Source of the DNA: Phaeoceros laevis
Taxonomy: Eukaryota; Anthocerotophyta; Anthocerotopsida; Notothyladales
NCBI GenBank assembly: GCA_049999765.1
Contig: JBNGIQ010009436.1
Span: 24,323 to 76,564 of the forward strand
Reading direction: 5' to 3'
Length of the DNA: 52,242 bases
The stretch's first letter is position 1; every line of letters begins with the position of its first letter. The notes beneath the pieces are model-generated. The model was not told the DNA's origin, made no database searches, and saw nothing but the letters and a program-made list of their open reading frames with translations. Shown piece after piece: positions 10,316 to 21,307 of the stretch. Position numbers and translations under genes: made by a program.

Positions 10316-10440
10316 CCCACATTCTGCAAGGTCTATCCCCACAAGTAATCTGTAGCCGAATACAACCAGGACAGACTACCCACATTCTGCAAGGTTATCC
10401 CCACAAGTAGTCTGTAGCCGAATACAACCAGGGCGGACTA
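10316..10440 (+). repeat. Tandem duplication, ~62 bp x 2
   Basis: Unit 1 is 10316-10378 and unit 2 is 10379-10440. Both begin CCCACATTCTGCAAGG and contain GTAGCCGAATACAACCAGG. They differ by a few substitutions and one base of length, so the duplication is recent but not brand new. It follows the PPR relic and is non-coding. Confidence 0.9.
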
Positions 10441-11420
10441 AGTGCAGTAGCCTGCTCCCATGTCAGGGAAGAAAGGATTTTATTCATGGTGCTTGGGTAA
10501 AAAGTCTAAAGACACCACTGCAGAGAAATGAAGAGTTGCTGAATAGCTTCAAAATACTGTAGAGAGGCATAGAATGGTCTTTGCTTACTGTGGTTCACCT
10601 CTTCGCAATAGCTTCTTAGCACACTTCTCATGTTTCAGTGCACCAATTGAAAGTACTCAAGTCCTAGGCAATCCTGAACAGGAAGCCTATGAACGTTCAG
10701 CGAGACAAGGGAAAGAAACATGGAGCTGGGTCACGCAGGGATGACGAACGAAGCAAGTGCCTAGGATACCTCTCATTTACAGGCAAAATAGAAACCGTCA
10801 CTGCATCGACTGAGCTTCTTCGCTTGCCGTCAACAAGATCCTAACCATGGCTGCTGACCTCCCATGTTGCTTGCCAGCGGTTTCATACTGGATCGAATTG
10901 ATTCTACAGATGTAACACAGAACCATGCATACAGATTACACCAAAACAACTGACCAAAAAACTCTGATGAACTTGAAGGTGAAACCGGAAGTGGGAACGG
11001 GCGGCAAAGGGACTCGTCATTAGTGCATCCATCATCCATGGAGCACACGGTGAGTCACTACGGTTCCATACTATTTGCGCCGTGAGCTCCAAGCTTTTTT
11101 CTCATTTGTGTGACTGCGTCCGTCCGTCCTTCCTCAAGCAAGCAAGCAACCCATACGACCTGCTTGTAGTGGTCTACTGACCCATAAGCACGCAATGAAG
11201 TCCTCCTCTTCGCCTTCTTCTTACCCTAAACTCCTCATTCATACAAGAGTACCTTGGCCGTGGAACGACAATGCAATACAAAAGCTCACCAGCGAAAAGC
11301 ACTTACTGCGTCATTACTCTACTTCGAGATTCCCATTCCAAACTTTGGCCAATGTAGTGCCATGGTGGTGTGAAAGGTCCGGCGTCGTCCCGTGTTGGAG
11401 GCTTCGCGTGGCTTAGAGGC
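10441..11420. other. Upstream region of the PHL-like gene, no gene seen
   Basis: About 1 kb without a recognisable exon. An ATG frame at 11195-11416 (Ser-rich) sits just before the PHL-like coding start and could be an upstream ORF. I searched by eye for the conserved first PHL exon (a short Lys-rich N-terminus) and did not find it. Confidence 0.35.
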
Positions 11421-14400
11421 ATGGCCATGGAGGCAAGTTTTGCGCTAAATCTCTTTCCCGATGGCTTCGGGATAGACCGTCCGACTGAGGTATCAGAATT
11501 ATCTACGCCTGGTCGTTCAGCAGCACACTGGTGGCATGCTGCTCTCCGTCAGGGCTTACCAATTCTGAAGAGGTCCTGTCAAGCTCAATTGGCTGTCGAT
11601 TGACTTTCGCGATTGTTCTGTTATCAGAAGGGACAACCTCCTCCTCTGGGCTATGAAGTCATGGATTGGCTGTATCCCTACGACAGAAGTAGCGAAAGCT
11701 TTCTCACAGTAAGCTAACGTGAAGATTTTTGGGCTTCCTGTGTAAAGTTGTAGGTCCATTGGGGAAGAAAAGCTGCACCTTTTGAAGCTAAATCCATTGT
11801 CCCTCTATTCTGCTGGGTTTTGCAGGCTATAGATGGGGGCTGGCTTCCTTCGGATCTGCTGGATGAAATCCCTTGTACCTACGTCAACGGTTCTGTGCTG
11901 TGCGAGGTCAGTTCGATCTTTGTATTTTCTCTTACCGCCTCTCAGCTGAGCTTGTGTGGCGTCGAGCACCACTTTTCTGCAATGATCGCTGTTTTTCCCG
12001 CTTTTACGCATTCAGACTCACATTTCCAGGTGTTTTCGTGTGTGCAGATTCGCGACTATAGGGACTGTTTGCCTCCCAGTCGCATGCAGGCAAAGGTTCC
12101 CTCCTCTGTAAGGGGCTGGGCGCCAAAGGTGGAAATCATCATCCTTCAGCCAACAACGGACAACATCATAAAAGACGTTGCCAGGATGGCAGATGAGAGC
12201 TGGTCCTACACAGACTTGTTGGTTCGTTCCATATCATGTTTCTAAGCCTGATCCGTGAGCTTCTGAGTGTTGCTCTTTTGCTTTTTAATTGTTGCTGGTT
12301 TTGCTATGCACGTTGAAGTACTGTACTGTTACCTGGTTTGTAGCAAGCTTGGTTCTTTTGCCGTTTGGTCGTGCTATATGTCAATGCCCCAGGACTCATT
12401 CATCTCATATGCTTGGCAGGAGATGGAGTCAAGAATTCTAAATATGGTCCGACCGCCCCTAAGTCTGCATCCATCACCTGCTGTTGCAAAGAAAACGCAA
12501 GTCAGCTCTTATGGAAAGGTGTAATGCGCAAACCTTAAACCCGGAGGTTCTTGATTTTCAGTCCGTCCTTGGTGTGTCAGAGCCACTAACATTTATATTG
12601 CTGGGTGTGTCCCCAGTGGAAGTTCACTTCTGGCTGCCGAGCTACTAGAAGGTACCGAGCACGTCTTGGGCCTATTGCAAGTCGGCGTCTGCAGGCAGAG
12701 TTACTGCAATCTCAGGCAGAGACACTGCAGGGTGTCAGAGGCAGGATCACGTCTGCAATAAAACCTTCTGTGCCCAGTCCACTGCTGAAAGGTGCAGGAG
12801 TTGCATCTCCTGCAGCCTCACCTAAAACTGCTGGCAGTCCAGAGTTGCAGCTATCACAGGCTGAGACATTGCAGGTAGTGAGGGGCAGGGTTATGTCCGC
12901 AACAAAACCTTCTGTACCTAGCTCACTGCTGAAGGGTGCAGGAGCTGTATCTCCTGTGGCATCGCCTAAACCCGCTGGCAGTCCGGAATTGCTACTATCT
13001 CAAGCAGAAACATTGCAGGGAGTAAGGAGCAGGAGTGTGCCTGCAACAAAGCCTTCTGTACCTAGTCCAAGTACTCTGCTCAAGAGTGCAGGAACTGCAT
13101 CTCCTGTAACATCGCCTAAACCTGCTGGTAGTCCAGAGTTAATGCAATCTCAGGGAGAAAGTCTGCAGGGAGTGAGGAGCAGGATTATATCTGCAACAAA
13201 GCCGTCTGTACCTAGTCCAAATACACTGCTCAAGGGTGCAGGAGCCGCCTCTCCTGCTGCATCGCCTAAAACAGCTGGGAGTCCTCCTGCACCTGCAGCT
13301 CTTTTGGAGCAGTGTACATCTGGGCAGTGGGCTAAGAAAGTTTCTTCGAGTACTGTGGCCTTGCTCTCAGCTATTAAAAGGTTTGTTTCTATGCATTTGG
13401 GTTTGCATCAGGTCAGCTGATCCTCAGTCTAATCACGTCTGCATCGTCCACAGGGAGGTGACTGCTATTTTTGTCGGAAGTGCCTAGTTGTTCTGGGAAG
13501 CTCATGGATGTTTTCCTGTCATGTCCAGCCATAATCTCCATATCAAGAAGAAGAAGCCTGAGGAGTTGCCGGCAGCTAACAGTGCACAACCATCTTGGCA
13601 GTTGTTGCTTGTTGCTCTAGCAGAAACACCTGATGAATTTAAGGAACAGATTGGATCTCGCAAAATGGCTACATCTCTTGTTGCGGGCAGTGTGAATACA
13701 AGGAAGAACCGTGTGTTGCTCTTCCAGAGATTGGAGACTGTGTACCAGGGTAAATGCTAGTACTTTGGAAAATCCTGTAGCAAGCGGTGTCTTCAATCCT
13801 TATTTTGTTGTTGCTCTCATTTGTGTGTCTGATCTTCACCTTCGTCGGTACATGACTGACTATTTGGCTTGTTTGTGTTCAAATTTGATTTCTCTTCAGG
13901 TCAGTCTCCATCTGTCTATCATCGTTCTCGTATAAGATTATACATGAATCAGGAACGTAGCAAAGATCAGACAGTGGAGGCATGGATTCTAATGGGGGAT
14001 GAGCACGACAATGAATCACCGAATATGAGTGCCCCACACCACGCTCTACCTACTCCCATGGTGAGTCAGCAAAGAGTTGAATGTCTGTTGAAGAGAAAGC
14101 TATTATTATGCAATAGTGGCTTAGTTGCGGTCTATGGGTCACATTCTTGCCTACTGAACATGAGCTGCAGAGCACAACTTGCTGTCTTAATTAATCTCCT
14201 GGAATGTATCGCCATATATTTGCTGTTTTAAAGATTTACTTCCGGTCATTCAGGGCTTTTCAAAGCAAGTGTTTGTCGGGGTATATGCCCTTCACGAGGC
14301 TGATCGCTTTGCCTGTCAGTTTTCCGAATTGGTAAGCATCACTTTGCCTGCCCCTTTCGTAATTGCATATGTTATAAGACTTACAACTTGAGATTGTGAT

Positions 14401-15879
14401 GCGTGAGGTCGATAACAGAGTCAGACTCTGTAGCTGGCAAGTAGTTCATAGACTCAGACCTAGTTTTCTACATTGGAAGTTGCATGTTTGTTGTGTTTTA
14501 TGCATCAGGAGAGCTCACGGACTCTTGTTTTGCAGTTGAGGAAAGATGGATATGAATTAATTGAAGATGAAGTTTTTGCAACAGCACGACCCCCTGCATC
14601 GAATGCCCGCCCTATGTCAGCTGGAGCCACAACTTTGGGAGGCCTCGTACATGTTAATTCCCCCAGAGTAAACATTACCCAACATGTGCAGCCTATGATT
14701 GGTGGATCACAAGTACTGCAGCCCTCTTCTCCCAGTTCATTTCGTATGCCACCGCCAGGAAATCCTGCAAGCCGGCAGCTGCTGGCAAGTCATTTGGGAC
14801 AGAATGCAGTGGGAGTCACAGCAAAGCCTCTGGCCCTTGATGCGACCTCCCAGTTGGCGGTTCAGCATCATCAACTTGTCCAGCAACATCCGCTTCAGAG
14901 GCCTCAAGCCTCAATATCAGCTAACCAGCTAGCTGCCCAAATGGCTGGACAACCCCACAAGCAACAGCTGAATACTCCTATGGTCGGACATTCTCAGCAG
15001 CTGCAGCAGTTCCAATATCTACAGCAGCAACAGCAACAACAGCACCAACAGCAACACCAGCAACACCAACACCAGCAGCAACAACACCAGCAGCAACAGA
15101 AGCAGCACCACCAACAACAACAACAACAGATGATGCAAAGAAAGCTCATGGGAATGGGAGGCATGAATAGCATAAGCAATATTAATGCGCAATCAGGGAT
15201 GGGCAATCTAGTTGGTCTAAACGGGTTACCTGGTATGACAACCATGAGCCCAATGACTGGAACTATCATGGGCTTGTCTGGGCTTTCAAGTATGGGGGGC
15301 ATCAATTCTCTTGGTCAGAACTCTGTTGGCAACTTGATGAATCAGCCGTTGAGGCCTGCTGGGATCGCAAATGCACAGACCTTATCATCCAAGAATCGAA
15401 TTGCTCCTAATAGGAGCCGTACGGGAGCTATAGTCGGCCCTCAACCTGCCAGGACGCAACTAGACAGTTTGCCACCCTTGGTTGGAGCTGCTCAACTGCA
15501 AGGGTCGTCTACTGTGTCCATGATGGGCCAAGCTTTGCAACGGGGAAATGTTGCACAAATGCAACGAAATGTAGCTGCAGGAATGGCTTCCCCAAAAGGT
15601 AATCCTCCTATGCCTGGTGTTCCAGGACAGGCTTTTAGCATGAGTACAGCACCAAATGCTCAGCAGATGACGCAGAACCCTCAACAGCTGCCGGGACAGC
15701 ATTTGACTGGTCAACAGCACTTGGCAGCTCAACCGTTGAATTCGACGCTGAACGTGGGTGTCTTGGGATCTTTAGTAGGTGGTCCAGCCAGTCCTCAATT
15801 GGGTACCCAGTCATTGTCCTCTGTCACAGGTCTGACCACTCCTGCAATGGATTTGCAAAATGTCAACCGAAGGAAATAG
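11421..15879 (+). CDS. PHL/SPT20-like transcriptional regulator with Gln-rich C-terminus
   Basis: Ten exons: 11421..11489, 11628..11708, 11826..11906, 12048..12221, 12420..12518, 12617..13380, 13529..13749, 13900..14060, 14254..14331, 14536..15879; all phases agree, ~1023 aa. The N-terminal Spt20-like domain is recognised by FALNLFPDGFGIDRPTE, WLYPYDRSSESFLT, LPSDLLDEIPCTYVNGSVL and IRDYRDC, then WSYTDLLEMESRIL. This order is that of plant PHYTOCHROME-DEPENDENT LATE-FLOWERING (PHL) proteins, which are related to the SAGA subunit Spt20 and act in the nucleus; in Arabidopsis PHL links phytochrome B and CONSTANS. Exon 6 carries a tandem 48-50 aa repeat (separate entry). The last exon is rich in Gln, Met, Gly and Pro with a Gln/His tract. 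The start is uncertain: relatives have some 40-50 further N-terminal residues, probably in an exon I could not find. Confidence 0.88.
12710..13297 (+). repeat. Four in-frame tandem repeats in the PHL-like protein
   Basis: Exon 6 holds four copies starting at 12710, 12854, 12998 and 13148, 144, 144, 150 and ~150 bp long (48-50 codons). Each copy reads SQAETLQGVR..., then ATKPSVPS, LLKGAG, SP.ASPK.AGSPEL. Copies 3 and 4 share a two-codon insertion before LLK. Length differences are multiples of three, so the reading frame has been kept. The segment is Ser/Pro/Ala/Lys-rich and probably disordered. Confidence 0.92.
14994..15135 (+). repeat. CAG/CAA-rich tract coding a Gln/His stretch
   Basis: About 45 codons that are mostly CAG and CAA with interspersed CAC, giving a Gln/His run in the last exon of the PHL-like gene. 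Mixed CAG/CAA use argues for a selected polyglutamine region rather than a pure slippage array. The complementary strand gives a spurious Cys/Trp-rich open frame (15305-14994). Confidence 0.9.
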
Positions 15880-16077
15880 CTTAATGATTGCTACTGATGG
15901 CATGGAAGTTTAAGAGCAGGCCAACCTGGGCAGTTCTCATAGTGAAAATCATTCCTTCTGTGGAGGCATAAAGCTCGGCCTCCTTGAGACCAGGCTGCAA
16001 GTGGTCAAGCTTGACAAAAATTTATATGCGCGCTCCAGCAGACTGAACAGGCTCGGACCATCAAAGACCATTGAACC

Positions 16078-16773
16078 ATGGGGGTTGCAAAGACCTGGAT
16101 CACAGGTGCAGTGGAGCGTATGGGTTGGACCCCTGCGGATACCATGCTCCTGGTTGCACCGTGGCAACTCGAAGTGAGACAAAAGCTGCAATTCATCATA
16201 GACTGCGTGCTGCCAGTCTTCCTCTCTTGGTATCATCCTCTTCGGGTTCCACAGCTCACTCTTTGCTCATTTGCAGCTAAGATAGGCTCCGGCAACACCT
16301 CAAATTGGGGACTCGATGGTTCCCTTGTAGGTGAATGGTTGGTTTTTTCGGCTGCGGCTACCTCAAGCTTGAAGGTAAGGGCCCACCTTGGATAGTGTTC
16401 ATGGGGTAGCAGCTTCACGTCAGTCTCTCAGACGCGCTGCGTTACTAAGATGCCTCGTATTCTGTTTCACATAGTCAGGTTTTCAAAGAAAAAGACTTCT
16501 TGGGAGCATTTTGGATCGCTCTGCTGGCGAGCGAACAAGATTTACTCAGGCCGAGCTATTAGCAGCTCAGGAGTGTACTGAATCTGCTGCCTCCGCGTTC
16601 ATCGAAATGTGCTCATTGCTTGCACTAAGGTAAGATTGTAGGCTTGCACCTCGATACGAAGCACAGTCTTCACAGCGAGATGGCTGGCTGTGATGCTACA
16701 CTGTTGACGCATCTTCACCTGCAGCGGTTTGTTTCAGTGTTTCAGCTGCTGCTGGACGAGTAGCTATATTTAA
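16078..16773 (+). CDS. Hypothetical three-exon gene, no family recognised
   Basis: Model: 16078..16374, 16475..16629, 16725..16773, giving 166 aa. Support is structural: an ATG in a favourable context (ACCATGG), donors GTAAGG and GTAAGA, acceptors preceded by pyrimidine tracts (CTGTTTCACATAG and CATCTTCACCTGCAG), and phases that agree throughout. Exon 1 has a hydrophobic stretch (QFIIDCVLPVFLSW). Exon 2 has a helical segment (TQAELLAAQECTESAASAF). I recognise no domain. The 200 nt upstream (15900-16070) also contain an open frame (LGLLETRLQVVKLDKNL) that could belong to it. It might instead be part of the long 3' region of the PHL-like gene or a decayed gene. Confidence 0.35.
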
Positions 16774-17478
16774 ACTAATTTACATGTATAATAATTTCCG
16801 GAGACTACCCTGCAAGTTTTTCGGTCCTTGGGAGAAGGAACCATAGGAAATCCGACAACATAGAGTTACAGACGATTTCTTACGTCTTGGCAACCACGTT
16901 TTGGCAACCGGAGGTTTTTCTCCCAACCCGTCAACCCATCAAATTAACCGTTCATTATACTAATGCAGCCGGCTTTCGGCGATGCCCTGCTGAGGAGGAG
17001 TTCACGCGCAAGTGCGGCACGGGCTGCATGGGCCTGACAACTAATAATAAGTCTGCCCATGGCTGCACAGCAGGCTCGGAATTTGGAATCAGAGGCCGGA
17101 CTGGCCGTCAGGCGGCGCAGAGAGTTGAGTAGTTGAGTCCGAGTGCAGCTAGGGTTGCAGGTCGGGCACCGTTGCTTACCTCAACGAGAGGGAGAGCTTC
17201 GAGGCGATTGATGCTCGCGAAGGCCCTGGTTGGGTCGAGCATAGACCTCAGGCGGAGGTTTGGGTGAGAGGGATTTGGGTGAGAAGGCTTACGAAGCGCC
17301 ACGTTTTTGTTGTTTGTTTGTTCATTCATTAGGCGTATGCAGCCATGAGGCTCTGACGCCAAAGTGAAGAATAGAGAACACCAAGAGTGTAAGCCCAAGC
17401 TACAACTAAAAAGATAACTTAACTATGATGACACCCTTAGAGGAAATGAATTATGAGCAAGCTAAAAAAGAAAATTTT
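16774..17478. other. No gene recognised
   Basis: An open frame at 16887-17132 lacks an ATG start and any recognised motif. The rest shows no exon-like signals. Confidence 0.35.
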
Positions 17479-17868
17479 CTAAAAATAATCACCAATGCAT
17501 AGAAAATAAGAGACCAATTGTTGTTGAAGTGTTGGGTCGTTGAGTAATTGACTAAGGCAAGGGAAGGACCCCTTGAAGATTCGCAACCATACTGAGCGAG
17601 TGGTGAGGCATTTGCCGAGGATGTGAGTCCAAGTTTGCTCTGCAGCCTCGCATTTACGATAGAATGTCGAGCGTGGAATGTTGAAGCGGTAGAAGTAAGT
17701 CCCAGTGGCCATGTGGGCAATTTGAAGTTGGGTGAGGAAGGAGGAGATGCATCTCTCATGAGCAGCTAAGCGCTTAAGCATGAACGGTGATGGGCCATTC
17801 CCCACCACATGTTTCAAGGTAAATGAGTTAGAAGAAGACGCCCACATGTGATGCCACCTAGAGAGCAT
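17479..17868 (-). pseudogene. LINE-type retrotransposon relic (zinc-binding RT domain)
   Basis: On the minus strand an open frame of 129 codons contains TGTYFYRFNIPRSTFYRKCE and QTWTHILGKCLTTRSVWLRI. The arrangement Cys-...-Glu-x-x-x-H-x-x-x-x-C-...-W is that of the zf-RVT domain found after the reverse transcriptase of plant LINEs. No reverse transcriptase or endonuclease domain is visible next to it, and a related open frame in a second phase (17759-17451) suggests frame disruption, so it is a fragment. Confidence 0.5.
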
Positions 17869-18156
17869 GGAGGAGCTGATGATTTGAAATGCTCGTGATT
17901 TGGTTAAAACCTACTTCAGCGTTTGGGCGGCGTGCTGGTGACTGGCGGCGAGTTTGGCGAAGACTGGCTGGGATGGGGCCCCTTGAAGCGGGGCTCATGC
18001 GTCTTGGCTCACGAGCTGTGCTGCTCGCGCACCATCTCGGCGGGATGGTGGCTGGCTATTTGGCCTGGGGTGCTACGGAAAAACGAAAATGCCGCGAAGG
18101 CTTAAGTTGGGAGTACAATTAAGATTCAAAATAGCTTGGGTGTAGCCGACAAGGAT

Positions 18157-18226
18157 AGACACATTAGGTTATAAAGTAAGTGGAGTAATAGAGAGACACA
18201 TTAGGTTATAAAGTGGAGTAATAGAG
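18157..18226 (+). repeat. Tandem duplication, 37 + 33 bp
   Basis: Unit 1 (18157-18193) and unit 2 (18194-18226) both begin AGACACATTAGGTTATAAAG and end GGAGTAATAGAG. Unit 2 lacks four bases in the middle. Non-coding. Confidence 0.85.
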
Positions 18227-18611
18227 AGGTGTGAAGATGGGACTGGAGAAGGAATTGGTCAGCAAGGAGCTTTGACCCGAGCGAGCTGTTTGTCCAGTGC
18301 GAGTTGAGATATCGAACGAACATGAGAAAGGGGCGAAGCGCCACATAATTGGGTTTATTAGCGCATTAATCTGCCCAAAAGCCTCAACCGAGGCATGAGT
18401 CCATTTACAGTACATGGGTATGTGGCATGCATACGTGCATGCCATGCGGTGGGTCCTCTGCGTTTGGGCCACTTTTACTTAGGAGCCTCGCAAGCACCGC
18501 GCTTGAAGTTTACAAGCCAATTGGTTGACTGCAATAGATCGAGGACAAGCGTACTAAGACGGTTCGACCTATACTCAGATCTCGGGTAATGTGAGACCAC
18601 AAAAGCAGTGT

Positions 18612-18711
18612 NNNNNNNNNNNNNNNNNNNNNNNNNNNNNNNNNNNNNNNNNNNNNNNNNNNNNNNNNNNNNNNNNNNNNNNNNNNNNNNNNNNNNNNNN
18701 NNNNNNNNNNN
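18612..18711. other. Assembly gap (100 N)
   Basis: Exactly 100 N; length is a placeholder. Confidence 1.
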
Positions 18712-18856
18712 CAGTCCTACGCAAATGCTACTTACTGGTGCCAAAAGCCTGCCCCCGGTCTACCAAAACTTTGAGGTAGGGCCACGAATTGCTATCATCC
18801 ATTCCCGGTGTCGCAAGCCCTCCGCAATGCTACGACGTTTCTTTAGCATGTCAGAA

Positions 18857-21307
18857 TTAAGTCTCTTTCCTGGATCGCCTCTGTCTCGGCCTGGGGGCCT
18901 CTTCCCCGCTTTCTTTCTCAATCTCACCAGATGTTTCCTTCTCATCATCTATGTTCTCAGTGGCCTCATCCTTGGCCTTCTCTTGGATATCATCAGCTGG
19001 GGTAATATCCTCTTTCTTAGCCTTGACATCAGTTACCTGACAACAGAGCAAAGAAAAAGGTAAATGATAGTAGCCAAAGCTTGTTCCTATCAGTCAACAG
19101 TCAGAAAAATCAAGTTTCTTCAACAGCCAGCAGTACCAATCACAATTCCTTTCTGTCGACCTTATTTAAACCACTTCCAATCCACCGACAAAATGAAACT
19201 TACAGGTGCAGACTTCTTTCCACCAAACAAACTCTTAAGAATAATCAACAACAGAATAAGAGGAAGGCTTCCAAGTATAGCCAAAGTAAGTGTGGAGTTC
19301 TCTTCGCCCTTCTTGATCAAATTCTGCAAAAGAACCCAAACTTGAGTAAGTAGTCCGGCTAACTTGCAACCACACCGAAAACAATACTATCCAACTGAAA
19401 GACCTAGAGAGCACTGGCTGGATAGAAGAGTCCCAGAAAAAGTCCTTCACGCACTCTAGTTGTTCACCCAAGAGTACCTTCAGATGATGCTTGTATGGGG
19501 CCAACAGAGGAATCTCAGCTCCCTTGTGCAGATTTTCAAACAGTTGAGCCTGGAAACACACAGATAGACCAGTCAAGACAGGTACTTGCAGCAAAGAACA
19601 GCCGATACTGATAGAGCTACTAGCAGTGCCCAGTACCTTGACAGCATCGAGGGTGAAAGCAGACTTCTTCTCCACCTCATCATCCTTGTCATCCTCTACT
19701 TGAGTTTCCTTCTCCACATCAAATTTAGGCTTCCACTTCTCATCCCTGTACTTCTTTGCAACATCTTCATCCCGAGTGACAAGCACATTGTCAAATAATA
19801 TGCCGTCCTGCATGGTCCAGATCTCAATACCAATTGCTGCAATTGGTTCCAGCTCAGGCTTCTCGAGCTCAAAATAATCCGGGTTGGGAATCTGCTTGGG
19901 TGACCAGATGCCCTTATAGGCGGGATTCTCAATCTGAGGTGCAGACCATTTGCCTTTGAACGCTGGGTTTCTCTTTGTTGGTCGCTTCCACTCTCCACAG
20001 CCAGAGGCCTCCTCACATTTGGGGTTGGGTATCTTAGGTGCTTCCCATTCACCATCTTCCTCATCATCCCAGTCCTCAGGCTTCTCAGACTCGGGATCGT
20101 CAATTTCATCAGGCTCGTCATCCAACCAGCCTTCTGGCTTCTCTGCATCAAGATCCTCAATTTCCCTAGGGGCGGACTCATCCCAGTCCTCAGGCTTGGT
20201 GGCCTCGGGGTCAGGGATTTTGGCCCTCTCGTCCCAATCCTCCGGCTTCTTGTCCTCAGGGTCCGGAATGGTCTTGGCAGGGATAACAGGAGGTTCAAAA
20301 TCAGTTGTCAGCAGACCGGCAGACTTCTTCACCTCCCCATCCACAAGGATGTTAACAGTGTTGTTGGGATAGATCACTGCCGTGTAGACATGACTCAGCT
20401 TGTCGTTGATTGGGGTCGGAGGACTCTTCAGGTGATGCTCCACAAAGGCGCCGGTCTTGGGATTTTTGTGCCGGAAAATGAAGTGCACCTTGTTTGTGGA
20501 CCCACACCTGTCCGGGCCAAACATGATGGAATACGGCGACTCATTGTCGAACTGGCTCGGAGTCCAGCCGGCTTCTTGAGGAACCAAGAACTTGAGATAA
20601 GCTCCGCCACATTCCAGGCCGCCCTGGAGCCGCAGATCGTACTGCAACACAACGGTGTCATCTCCCAAGGCCACCTTCGACGGCAGATCCACAGCTATAC
20701 CATACTTCCTGGCCTTCTCGCTGGCTAATAGCCCGTAGTCCTCGTGCCCCTTGCTAGCCGCGTGCTTCCACTTGCCTGCGAACAGGGGGATATCTCAGTC
20801 ACTCCCTGCTGTACTTTCTACAGCCAATGCGTAGAGCAGTTCAAACCAAATGCCTCCACAACTACCAGATCCGCCACACAAATGGAAGGACACGGGATCA
20901 AAAAAGTCGCTGATCAGGCCTCGTATACCTTGATATTCGCTCTTCTCAGACGCGATCCAGCGCCCTTCCCAAGGTTCCTCGAAGGAATCATAAAACACCT
21001 GCAACACGTCCAACCACGGTCAGCTAACAAGGAGAAGGAGCAGTCAAATCAAGCAACCTAAAGGCAGAAGAACCTATCGAGCCGGGCAAAAGCGCTGATA
21101 TTTCAGGGAAACAGCCAACCAACCAACGCATCACACCTGCTCCTCATCAAGAAACCTCAAAAGCACGTCCAGAAGACCGGCCTCACCAATGGAGACTCAA
21201 AAGAAGCAAGCAAGAGGCCATCAAACAGTCACCTCAGACGCGTGCACAGCGAGAGACGACAGCAGCACAGCCGCAAGCACCAGCTGCCACAGCAGCCGCC
21301 GCTCCAT
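18857..21307 (-). CDS. CNX: Calnexin, ER membrane lectin chaperone
   Basis: Six exons read leftwards: 21307..21233, 20998..20929, 20775..19637, 19549..19478, 19323..19204, 19036..18857; 551 aa, as expected for plant calnexin. Exon 1 is a clean signal peptide ([20 protein letters not shown]). The lectin domain follows ([48 protein letters not shown]). The proline-rich P-arm has motif-1 repeats of KPEDWDE type ([20 protein letters not shown] and following) and motif-2 repeats of NPAYKGIW type. The lectin domain resumes with [21 protein letters not shown]. Exon 5 encodes one transmembrane helix ([20 protein letters not shown]), and the acidic cytosolic tail ends in a basic RQRRSRKET. Calnexin binds monoglucosylated glycoproteins in the ER. 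All residues of the fold appear intact. Confidence 0.97.

Noticed and set aside
11195-11416. First exon of the PHL-like gene
   Set aside because: The Ser-rich frame does not resemble the conserved Lys-rich PHL N-terminus and ends in a stop before the first conserved block.
14994-15305. Minus-strand Cys/Trp-rich ORF
   Set aside because: It is the antisense image of the CAG/CAA glutamine tract.
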